Source: Marinobacterium aestuarii (GTDB lineage: Bacteria; Pseudomonadota; Gammaproteobacteria; Pseudomonadales; Balneatricaceae). Taken from it: a stretch of 64,000 bases of DNA. The position numbers and the translations under genes were made by a program. The stretch covers positions 620,001-684,000 of the forward strand of contig NZ_CP015839.1 of NCBI RefSeq assembly GCF_001651805.1, given 5' to 3'. Every line of letters starts with the position of its first letter. Positions within the stretch are counted from its first letter, which is position 1. Below the pieces are notes generated by a model. That model was not told the DNA's origin. It saw nothing but the letters and a program-made list of their open reading frames with translations, and ran no database searches. This document shows positions 56,652 through 64,000 of the stretch, one piece after another.

Positions 56652-57806
56652 GTGTCGCAGTCACTGCGTATCGGCATTGTTGCCGGAGAGGCTTCGGGGG
56701 ACATCCTGGGAGCCGGTCTGATTGAAGCGTTGCGCCGGCGCTTCCCCGATCTTGAAGTCGAAGGTATCGGCGGTGATCTGATGATTGCCGCGGGCTGCCG
56801 CTCGCTCTATCCACTGGAGCGTCTGTCGGTGATGGGGCTGGTCGAGGTGCTCGGCCGGCTGCCTGAACTGATGGGTATTCGCCGTAACTTGCGCCAGCAC
56901 TTCACCGCCACGCGCCCGCATCTGTTTATCGGTATAGACGCGCCGGACTTTACCCTTAACCTGGAAGGTGCGCTGCGTCGCGCAGGCATCCCCACGGTGC
57001 ATTATGTCAGCCCATCGGTCTGGGCCTGGCGGCGCAAACGTGTGTTCAAGATTCTGCAGACCACCAATCTGATGCTGACGCTGTTTCCGTTTGAGGCGCG
57101 CTTTTATCAGGAGAATGGTCAGCGTGTCTGTTTTGTCGGTCACCCCCTGGCCAGCCAGATTCCGCTGCAGCCCGATACCGCCGAGGCGCGTGGGCAGCTC
57201 GGCCTGGCGGTGGAGGATGAGGTCGTGGCATTGCTGCCCGGCAGCCGTGGCGGCGAGCTGAAGTATCTGGCGCGGCCCTTCCTGGAAACGGCCCGCTGGC
57301 TCAAGCAGCGCCGGCCGCAGTTGCGCTTTGTGTTGCCGGCGGCGAACGAAACCCGGCTGCAGACGCTGCGCGAGCTGATCGACACCGAGTTTGCCGATCT
57401 GCAGGTCGAGCTGTATCTGAAGCAGTCCCGCAGCCTGATGCAGGCCGCCGATGTTATTCTGATCGCCTCAGGCACCGCGACCCTGGAAGCCATGCTGCTG
57501 AAAAAGCCCATGGTGGTGGCCTATCGCATGGCCGGGCTGACGCACCGCATACTGTCACGGCTGATCAAGAGCCGCTTTATTTCCCTGCCCAACCTGCTGG
57601 CCGATGCGCCCCTGGTGCCTGAAGTGCTGCAGGATGAAGTGCGCCCCGAGGTGCTGGGGCCACTGTTGCTGCAGCAGCTGGAAGATCCGGCCCATGCCGC
57701 CATGCTGCGTGAACGTTTCGCCGAGATACATGCCCAGCTCAACTGCGATGCCGACGAGCGCGCCGCCGAGGCGATCGTGCAGCTGCTCGCCGACAGGTCG
57801 TTGTAA
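56652..57806 (+). CDS. lpxB: Lipid-A-disaccharide synthase
   Basis: 384 residues, GTG start at 56652. The GT19 glycosyltransferase signatures are clear: IVAGEASGDILGAGL at 9-23, YVSPSVWAWRRKR at about 115-127, LLPGSRGGELKYL and ASGTATLEAMLL. Joins two acylated glucosamines. The rnhB start follows the stop directly. Confidence 0.95.
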   Translation: MSQSLRIGIVAGEASGDILGAGLIEALRRRFPDLEVEGIGGDLMIAAGCRSLYPLERLSVMGLVEVLGRLPELMGIRRNLRQHFTATRPHLFIGIDAPDFTLNLEGALRRAGIPTVHYVSPSVWAWRRKRVFKILQTTNLMLTLFPFEARFYQENGQRVCFVGHPLASQIPLQPDTAEARGQLGLAVEDEVVALLPGSRGGELKYLARPFLETARWLKQRRPQLRFVLPAANETRLQTLRELIDTEFADLQVELYLKQSRSLMQAADVILIASGTATLEAMLLKKPMVVAYRMAGLTHRILSRLIKSRFISLPNLLADAPLVPEVLQDEVRPEVLGPLLLQQLEDPAHAAMLRERFAEIHAQLNCDADERAAEAIVQLLADRSL

Positions 57807-58424
57807 ATGCAGCGGCAGGAATTTGATTTTTTCGAAGTAGAGCAGGGCGCCGACAAGAATGTGGCCGGTGTCGATGAGGTTGGCCGCGGGCCCCTGGTCG
57901 GCAATGTGGTGGCTGCTGCCGTTATTCTGGACCCTTCACGTCCGATCCTGGGGCTGGCGGACTCCAAGGTGCTGAGCGAAAAGAAGCGCCTGGCGCTGTA
58001 CAGCGAAATCTGTGACAAGGCGCTGGCCTGGTGCGTGGCCTCGGCCAGCCCGGCCGAAATTGATGAACTGAATATTCTGCATGCCAGCATGCTGGCGATG
58101 CAGCGCGCGGTGGCAGGGTTATCCATACAGCCCGACTTTGCCCTCATCGACGGCAATCGCTGCCCGCAGCTGGCCTGTCCGAGCGAGGCCGTGATCAAGG
58201 GTGACGCCAAGGTGCCTGCGATCAGTGCCGCCTCGATTATTGCCAAAGTGGTGCGAGATCAGGAGATGGCTGATCTGCACCGTCTGCATCCCGACTATGG
58301 TTTTGCGCAACACAAGGGTTACCCGACGCCGGCCCATCTGGCCGCGCTGCGCCGTCTGGGGCCCCTGCCTGAATATCGCCGCAGTTTTCGCCCCGTGCGT
58401 GAACTGCTGCAACCCGGAGACTGA
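57807..58424 (+). CDS. rnhB: Ribonuclease HII
   Basis: 205 residues. The acidic active site appears in [17 protein letters not shown] (DE pair) and LIDGNRCP and [18 protein letters not shown]. Removes ribonucleotides incorporated in DNA. Its ATG abuts the lpxB stop with no gap, and dnaE follows after 6 bp, so it depends on read-through of the lipid A operon. Confidence 0.95.
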   Translation: MQRQEFDFFEVEQGADKNVAGVDEVGRGPLVGNVVAAAVILDPSRPILGLADSKVLSEKKRLALYSEICDKALAWCVASASPAEIDELNILHASMLAMQRAVAGLSIQPDFALIDGNRCPQLACPSEAVIKGDAKVPAISAASIIAKVVRDQEMADLHRLHPDYGFAQHKGYPTPAHLAALRRLGPLPEYRRSFRPVRELLQPGD

Positions 58425-58430
58425 GACCCC

Positions 58431-61400
58431 ATGGCGACACCCCAATTCGTTCACCTGCGTCTGCATACCGAATACTCCCTGGTTGATGGGCTGGTGCGGG
58501 TCAAGGAAGCGGTCGCGGCAGCCAAGGCCGCCGGCATGCCGGCGGTGGCGGTGACCGATCAGAGCAACCTCTTTGCCACCATCAAGTTTTACAAGGCTGC
58601 ACTGAACGCCGGCATCAAGCCCATCTGTGGCGTCGATGTGCATGTCATGAACGAGGCAGATCCCGCGGGCGAGCCCCATCGCATGACGCTGCTGGTGCGC
58701 AATGGCAAGGGCTATCGCAACCTGATGGAGCTGGTGTCCCAGGCCTATGCCGAAGGCCAGAATATCGTCGGTGAAAAGGCGATTCTGAAGAAAGCCTGGA
58801 TTCGTGAGCGCTCAGAGGGCCTGATCGCGCTGTCCGGCGGGCGTCTGGGGGAAGTGGGTCGGGCCATGCAGTCGGACAAGGTATCGCCTATTGCCGTGCT
58901 GCGCGAATGGATGGAGATATTCCCGGATAACTATTATCTGGAGGTGCAGCGCACGGGGCGTCAGGGTGAGGAGGATCTGGTGCACGCCAGTGTTGCCCTG
59001 GCCCACGAAACCGATTGCCCGCTGGTCGCCACCAATGAGGTGATGTTCCTCAAGGCAGAGGATTTTGATGCCCACGAGGCGCGTGTCTGCATCAACCTCA
59101 GCCGTACTCTGGACGACTCCAGGCGGCCGCGGGATTACAGCGATCAGCAGTATTTCCGCTCGGCGGCGGAAATGCATGAACTCTTCGCCGATATTCCGGA
59201 GGCGCTAGCCAACAGCGTCGAGATTGCCCGACGCTGCAATGTCGAGATTGAGCTGGGCACTTACTACCTGCCGCGCTTCCCTGTGCCCGAAGGCATGCTG
59301 ATGGATGACTATTTCCGTCAGGTGAGCTTCGATGGCCTGGAAGAGCGGCTGGAGATTCTGCTTGACCGTACCGATCCGGACTACGATGCCAAGCGCCAGC
59401 TGTATATAGACCGGCTCGAGTTCGAGCTCGAAATCATCATCCAGATGGGCTTTCCCGGCTACTTCCTCATCGTTATGGACTTCATCAAGTGGGGCAAGGA
59501 GAACGGCGTACCCGTGGGGCCGGGGCGTGGTTCGGGTGCCGGCTCCCTGGTGGCCTATGCGCAGAAGATTACCGATCTGGACCCGCTGGAATATGACTTG
59601 CTGTTCGAGCGCTTCCTGAACCCGGAACGTGTCTCCATGCCCGACTTCGATATCGACTTCTGCATGGATAACCGCGACAAGGTGATCGACTACGTGGCCC
59701 GTACCTACGGTCGCGATGCGGTGTCTCAGATCATCACCTTCGGTACCATGGCGGCCAAGGCGGTGGTGCGCGACGTTGCCCGTGTGCAGGGCAAGCCCTT
59801 TGGTCTGGCGGACCGGCTCTCCAAGCTGATTCCGTTTGAAGTCGGCATGACGCTTGGCAAGGCCTGGGAGCAGGAATCCCAGCTGCGCGAATTCGTGGAG
59901 TCCAGCGAAGAAGCACAGGAAATCATGGAGATGGCCTACAAGCTGGAAGGGGTGACCCGCGGTGTCGGCAAGCACGCCGGGGGTGTGGTTATAGCGCCAA
60001 CCAAGCTGACGGACTTCGCCGCCACCTACTGCGACGAGGCTGGCGAGGGTCTGGTAACCCAGTTCGACAAGAACGATGTCGAGGAAGCCGGGCTGGTCAA
60101 GTTCGACTTCCTGGGTCTGCGGACCCTGACCATCATCGACTGGGCGCTGAAAACGATCAACAAGATCCGCGTGCCGGCGGGCGAAGCGCCGCTGGATATC
60201 ACGCTGATTGATCTGGAAGACAAGACCACCTTCGATCTGCTGCAGAGCGCCGAAACCACGGCGGTATTCCAGCTAGAGTCCAGCGGCATGAAGGACCTGG
60301 TACGGCGCCTCAAACCCAGCCGCTTCGAGGATATTGTCGCCCTGGTGGCCCTGTTCCGGCCGGGGCCGCTGCAGTCGGGCATGGTGGATGACTTTATCAA
60401 CCGCAAGCACGGCCGCGCCGAAATGGCCTGGCCGCACGTGGATTACCAGCTCGATAGCCTGCAGCCCGTGCTGGAACCGACCTACGGCATCATCCTGTAC
60501 CAGGAACAGGTCATGCAGATCGCCCAGGTCATGGCGGGCTATACGCTCGGCGGCGCCGACATGCTGCGCCGTGCCATGGGCAAGAAAAAACCCGAAGAAA
60601 TGGCCAAGCAGCGCGCCATCTTCCTGGAAGGCTGTGAGCAGCAGGGCATCGACCGCGACCTGTCGGGTAACATCTTCGATCTGGTGGAAAAATTCGCCGG
60701 CTACGGTTTTAACAAGTCCCACTCCGCCGCCTATGCACTGGTGTCTTATCAGACCGCCTGGCTCAAGGCGCACTACCCGGCGCCCTTTATGGCGGCGGTT
60801 ATTTCCTCCGATATGCAGAACACCGAGAAGGTGGTTATCTTCATCGAAGAGTGCCGCAACATGGGCCTCGCGCCGGCGGTGCCGGATGTAAATAGCAGTG
60901 AATACATGTTTACCGTCAACCCGGCCGGGGAAATTGTCTATGGCCTGGGCGCGGTCAAGGGCGTGGGTGAAGGCCCCATCGATGCCATAGTGCAGGCGCG
61001 CAAGGATGGTCAGGGGGATTTCAGCGATATTTTCGATTTCTGCCAGCGTGTGGGTGCCCGCAAGCTCAGCAAGCGCGTGATGGAAGCGCTGGTGCGCTCC
61101 GGCGCCCTGGATCGCCTGGGCGCGAGTCGCGCTGTGCTGTTTGAGTCCATCCCCGATGCCCTCAAGGCGGCGGATCAGAGCGCGCGCAATCAGGACGCCG
61201 GCATGTTCGACCTGTTTGGTGAAATGCCGGTGGAAGAGGCCCGCGATCCCTACGCCGACTACAGTCGCGTACGAGAGTGGACCGACAAGGAACGCCTGAC
61301 CGGCGAAAAGGACACCCTGGGGTTATATCTGACCGGCCACCCCATTGATGAGTACCAGAAAGAGCTGAGCCATTTTATCAGCAAGAAAATTTCCGATGTG

Positions 61401-61925
61401 CAGCCGGCCCGGGGGCGGCAGCAGAAGATGGCGGGTCTGGTGGTGGATCTGCGGCTGAAGAAAACCAAGAAGGGCGACTCGCTCTGTTTTGTCACCCTGG
61501 ATGATCGCAGCGCCCGCATCGATGTGACCCTGTATGGCGAGGCTTACGAGCTGGCCCGCAGCAAGCTGAACAAGGATGCAGTGCTGATCATGGAAGGTGA
61601 AGTGCTGCAGGATGACTACAACGGTGGCCTCAAGGTCAAGGGTAGCCGGGTGATGGATATCAGCGAAGCCAGGGCGCAGTATGCCCGCTGCCTGGAGATT
61701 AGTGGTGACAGTCAGAGCCTCGGTGGCCGCCGGCTGCGCGAGCTGGTCGAGGTGCTGAAGAGTCACCGCGGCAATGGCAGCATGGCGGTGACGCTGCGCT
61801 ACAGGCGCCCCGATGCCGAGGCCTGTCTGCCCTTCGGTGACAGCTGGAAGGTACAGGCCAGTGATGACCTGGTGCTCAAGCTGCTGGATCGCTTTGGCGC
61901 AGGGGCGGTGGCGCTGCGCTATTGA
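58431..61925 (+). CDS. dnaE: DNA polymerase III alpha subunit
   Basis: 1164 residues with the replicative C-family layout: PHP domain (FVHLRLHTEYSLVDGLVRV onward), the palm with catalytic aspartates Asp407 and Asp409 in MPDFDIDFC, then thumb and fingers (YGFNKSHSAAYALVSYQTAW), beta-binding region, OB fold (VVDLRLKKTKKGDSLCFVTL, about 1000-1060) and tau-binding C terminus. Main chromosomal replicase. The clamp-loader subunits holA and the probable psi gene lie elsewhere in the window. Confidence 0.97.
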   Translation: MATPQFVHLRLHTEYSLVDGLVRVKEAVAAAKAAGMPAVAVTDQSNLFATIKFYKAALNAGIKPICGVDVHVMNEADPAGEPHRMTLLVRNGKGYRNLMELVSQAYAEGQNIVGEKAILKKAWIRERSEGLIALSGGRLGEVGRAMQSDKVSPIAVLREWMEIFPDNYYLEVQRTGRQGEEDLVHASVALAHETDCPLVATNEVMFLKAEDFDAHEARVCINLSRTLDDSRRPRDYSDQQYFRSAAEMHELFADIPEALANSVEIARRCNVEIELGTYYLPRFPVPEGMLMDDYFRQVSFDGLEERLEILLDRTDPDYDAKRQLYIDRLEFELEIIIQMGFPGYFLIVMDFIKWGKENGVPVGPGRGSGAGSLVAYAQKITDLDPLEYDLLFERFLNPERVSMPDFDIDFCMDNRDKVIDYVARTYGRDAVSQIITFGTMAAKAVVRDVARVQGKPFGLADRLSKLIPFEVGMTLGKAWEQESQLREFVESSEEAQEIMEMAYKLEGVTRGVGKHAGGVVIAPTKLTDFAATYCDEAGEGLVTQFDKNDVEEAGLVKFDFLGLRTLTIIDWALKTINKIRVPAGEAPLDITLIDLEDKTTFDLLQSAETTAVFQLESSGMKDLVRRLKPSRFEDIVALVALFRPGPLQSGMVDDFINRKHGRAEMAWPHVDYQLDSLQPVLEPTYGIILYQEQVMQIAQVMAGYTLGGADMLRRAMGKKKPEEMAKQRAIFLEGCEQQGIDRDLSGNIFDLVEKFAGYGFNKSHSAAYALVSYQTAWLKAHYPAPFMAAVISSDMQNTEKVVIFIEECRNMGLAPAVPDVNSSEYMFTVNPAGEIVYGLGAVKGVGEGPIDAIVQARKDGQGDFSDIFDFCQRVGARKLSKRVMEALVRSGALDRLGASRAVLFESIPDALKAADQSARNQDAGMFDLFGEMPVEEARDPYADYSRVREWTDKERLTGEKDTLGLYLTGHPIDEYQKELSHFISKKISDVQPARGRQQKMAGLVVDLRLKKTKKGDSLCFVTLDDRSARIDVTLYGEAYELARSKLNKDAVLIMEGEVLQDDYNGGLKVKGSRVMDISEARAQYARCLEISGDSQSLGGRRLRELVEVLKSHRGNGSMAVTLRYRRPDAEACLPFGDSWKVQASDDLVLKLLDRFGAGAVALRY

Positions 61926-62049
61926 GGCCGGTCGCTGCCTGGTCATGTGCGGGGTGGTTATCACAGGACTCAACGGGTAGAATTGCCCGTTTGTTGTTCT
62001 TCAAGAATGATCTTCAAGTAACCGAATTGCAGAGCGGAAGCAGACGCGA

Positions 62050-63006
62050 ATGAACCCGAATTACCTCGAATTCGAACAGCCCATTGCTGAACTGGAAGCG
62101 AAGATCGAAGAGCTGCGTCATGTCGGCGATGACAGCGACATCAACCTGTCGGAAGAGCTTGGCAAACTGAGGGAGAAGAGTCGCAATCTGACCGCGTCCA
62201 TCTTCTCCAACCTGTCCGCCTGGCAGGTTTCGCAGCTGGCGCGTCATCCCAAGCGCCCTTATACCCTCGATTATGTCAGTCACCTTTTCGACGACTTCGA
62301 TGAAATTCACGGCGACCGGCATTTTTCCGATGACGCCGCCATCGTCGGTGGTATCGCCCGGCTGGACGGCAAACCCGTGGTCGTGATCGGTCACCAGAAG
62401 GGCCGCGAGACCAAGGAAAAGATTCGTCGCAACTTCGGCATGCCGCGTCCGGAAGGTTACCGCAAGGCGCTGCGCATCATGGAGATGGGTGAGCGCTTCA
62501 AGATGCCGGTGCTGACCTTTATCGACACCCCGGGTGCCTATCCCGGTATCGATGCCGAAGAGCGCGGTCAGTCCGAGGCCATCGCTTTCAACCTGGCGAA
62601 GATGTCCTGCCTGAAAACGCCGATTATCTCCACCGTTGTGGGTGAAGGCGGCTCCGGCGGCGCCCTGGCGATCGGTGTCTGCGACAAGCTGCTGATGCTG
62701 CAGTACTCCACTTACTCGGTTATTTCCCCGGAGGGCTGTGCGTCCATCCTGTGGAAAAGCGCCGAGCGCGCGGCCGATGCGGCCAAGGCCATGGGGATTA
62801 CCTCCGGCCGTCTGCATGAGCTGGGCCTGGTGGATCATGTGGTCAGCGAGCCGCTGGGCGGCGCGCACCGTGATCCGGCCCTGACGGCAGCGAATCTGAA
62901 GCTGGAGCTGCTGACGGCTCTGGAAAAATTTGAAGCCCTGCCGATCGAAGAGCTGCTGGAGCGTCGCTACGAGCGCCTGATGTCCTATGGTCTTAGCCGC
63001 GACTGA
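62050..63006 (+). CDS. accA: Acetyl-CoA carboxylase carboxyltransferase alpha subunit
   Basis: 318 residues: [20 protein letters not shown] opening, then the crotonase-fold core [20 protein letters not shown] and [19 protein letters not shown]. Forms malonyl-CoA with AccB/C/D. The 124-bp gap from dnaE contains a small hairpin AACGGG / CCCGTT (61972-61991) followed by TGTTGTT, a weak terminator, and TAGAAT (61978-61983), a possible -10 for accA. Confidence 0.97.
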   Translation: MNPNYLEFEQPIAELEAKIEELRHVGDDSDINLSEELGKLREKSRNLTASIFSNLSAWQVSQLARHPKRPYTLDYVSHLFDDFDEIHGDRHFSDDAAIVGGIARLDGKPVVVIGHQKGRETKEKIRRNFGMPRPEGYRKALRIMEMGERFKMPVLTFIDTPGAYPGIDAEERGQSEAIAFNLAKMSCLKTPIISTVVGEGGSGGALAIGVCDKLLMLQYSTYSVISPEGCASILWKSAERAADAAKAMGITSGRLHELGLVDHVVSEPLGGAHRDPALTAANLKLELLTALEKFEALPIEELLERRYERLMSYGLSRD

Positions 63007-63025
63007 TTGTCTCTGAGGCGCGCTG

Positions 63026-64000
63026 ATGCCAGCTGATGGGTTGCTGCAGACGTTTGAGCGACAACTGGCTGAGCAGCATCATGTCCGGCGCTGGCTGATC
63101 GCCTACAGTGGCGGTCTGGATTCCCGGGTGCTGGTCGAGCTGGCCGCCCGGGTGCTGGACCCATCCCGCATCCTGTTGCTCCACGTCAATCATCACCTGC
63201 AATCAGAGTCCGATGCCTGGGCGGCGCACTGCGTGGCCCAGGCACAGGCGCTGGGGCTGGCGATTCGGGTGCTGAATGTAGCGCCTGCCTCGGCTTCAGA
63301 GGCGGATGCACGCGACGCCCGGTACCATGCATTCGCGCGGGAACTTCGACCGGGCGACCTGCTGCTGCAGGGGCATCACAGTGATGATCAGGCTGAAACG
63401 TTGCTGCTGCGCCTTATTCGTGGTGCCGGCCCCAAGGGTCTGGCGGGCATGCCACGTCAACGAGCCATTGGCGAGGCGCAACTGCTGCGCCCGCTGCTGG
63501 ATGTGAGGCGTGCGGAACTCGAGCGCTGGGCTCGACAGCACTGTTTAAGCTGGGTGGACGATCCGTCCAACAGTGCGATCGATTATGACCGCAATTTTAT
63601 CCGCCACCGTGTTATGGCGCCGCTGATCGAACGCTGGCCAGGCGTGCAGGCGCGCATGGGCTTGAGTGCGGGGCTGCTGGATGAAAGTGCCGAGCTGCTG
63701 AAGGAGCTGGCGCGGGACGATCTAGAGGCCTGTCGGGGGCCGCAGGGCGGCTTGACAGGCGCCGCGCTGAGCGCCCTGTCGTTACCGCGCCAGCGTAACC
63801 TGCTGCGCCACTGGCTGACCGCCGCTAGCGGGGTCATTGTCAATGGGCCGCTGCTGGCACGCATCGAGCAGGACGTGCTGCGGGCCGGACAGGATCGGCA
63901 GCCGCAACTGCGGATCGGTGCATACAGTCTGCGGCGTTATCGCGGTGACCTCTTCCTGCTGGCGCAGCCCCAGGCCGCCAGCGCTGAGATGCTGGCACAG
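63026..64000 (+). CDS. tilS: tRNA(Ile)-lysidine synthase, N-terminal part (cut by window edge)
   Basis: 325 codons remain open to the window end. The PP-loop ATP-pyrophosphatase motif YSGGLDSRVLVE (27-38), HVNHHLQSES and HHSDDQAETLLLRLIRGAG are all TilS signatures; WVDDPSNSAIDYDRNFIRH confirms it. Converts C34 of the AUA-reading tRNA-Ile to lysidine. It follows accA by 19 bp, as in E. coli, where accA is followed by ldcC-tilS and in pseudomonads directly by tilS. Confidence 0.93.
   Translation, partial: MPADGLLQTFERQLAEQHHVRRWLIAYSGGLDSRVLVELAARVLDPSRILLLHVNHHLQSESDAWAAHCVAQAQALGLAIRVLNVAPASASEADARDARYHAFARELRPGDLLLQGHHSDDQAETLLLRLIRGAGPKGLAGMPRQRAIGEAQLLRPLLDVRRAELERWARQHCLSWVDDPSNSAIDYDRNFIRHRVMAPLIERWPGVQARMGLSAGLLDESAELLKELARDDLEACRGPQGGLTGAALSALSLPRQRNLLRHWLTAASGVIVNGPLLARIEQDVLRAGQDRQPQLRIGAYSLRRYRGDLFLLAQPQAASAEMLAQ

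Overview
The window is a dense stretch of a gammaproteobacterial chromosome with moderately high GC. It has no rRNA, tRNA, CRISPR array or intact insertion sequence that I can see. Gene order and protein types point to a motile, probably aquatic member of the Oceanospirillales/Pseudomonadales side of the class. The pointers are a FabY-type ketoacyl synthase, a Pseudomonas-like cryptic psi subunit next to rimI, a RegB/RoxS-type kinase, FlgO/FlgP/FlgT flagellar proteins and the miaB-ybeZYX-lnt block. Species assignment is inference.

Region by region: (1) 1-3349, minus strand, leuS-lptE-holA (holA cut by the window edge). (2) 3478-6169, plus strand, a YbeL-like zinc-ribbon protein followed by a tight three-gene cassette of an amidoligase-family enzyme, a class I glutamine-amidotransferase-like hydrolase and a YqaA-type membrane protein. 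This is the best candidate in the window for an uncharacterised pathway. (3) 6170-6627, a gene-free interval with a 7-bp tandem repeat and a palindrome-headed repeat element. (4) 6628-12370, minus strand, a carboxymuconolactone-decarboxylase-like protein, then lnt, corC, ybeY, ybeZ and miaB, read in the opposite direction. (5) 12571-16447, a DUF1820 protein, a lipoprotein, and the EF-P lysylation set epmB / efp / epmA. (6) 16456-20956, patB-like C-S lyase, then leuA-holD-like-rimI. (7) 20978-23480, a CbiM-like membrane protein convergent with a RegBA/RoxSR-type two-component system. (8) 23564-30056, a complete RND efflux operon with a divergent TetR repressor; a perfect operator palindrome overlaps the repressor promoter.

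(9) 30240-36783, a repeat-containing peptidoglycan-binding lipoprotein in a more AT-rich patch, prfC, tatD, a small lipoprotein and fabY. (10) 37091-41556, an OmpA-like lipoprotein, a small coiled-coil protein, and flgT divergent from flgOP. Two MITE-like inverted-repeat elements (38163-38401 and 39850-40028) lie here, the second inside the flgT/flgO intergenic region. (11) 41664-45146, glnD and map, minus strand. (12) 45414-64000, plus strand, the classic essential cluster rpsB-tsf-pyrH-frr-uppS-cdsA-rseP-bamA-skp-lpxD-fabZ-lpxA-lpxB-rnhB-dnaE-accA-tilS (tilS cut by the edge). The usual dxr gene is missing between cdsA and rseP.

The last cluster couples translation (S2, EF-Ts, RRF), nucleotide supply (UMP kinase), isoprenoid carrier and phospholipid precursors, outer-membrane assembly and lipid A synthesis to replication and fatty acid initiation. 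LptE, Lnt and FabY elsewhere in the window serve the same envelope. All calls are from reading sequence and family knowledge; no database search was run.
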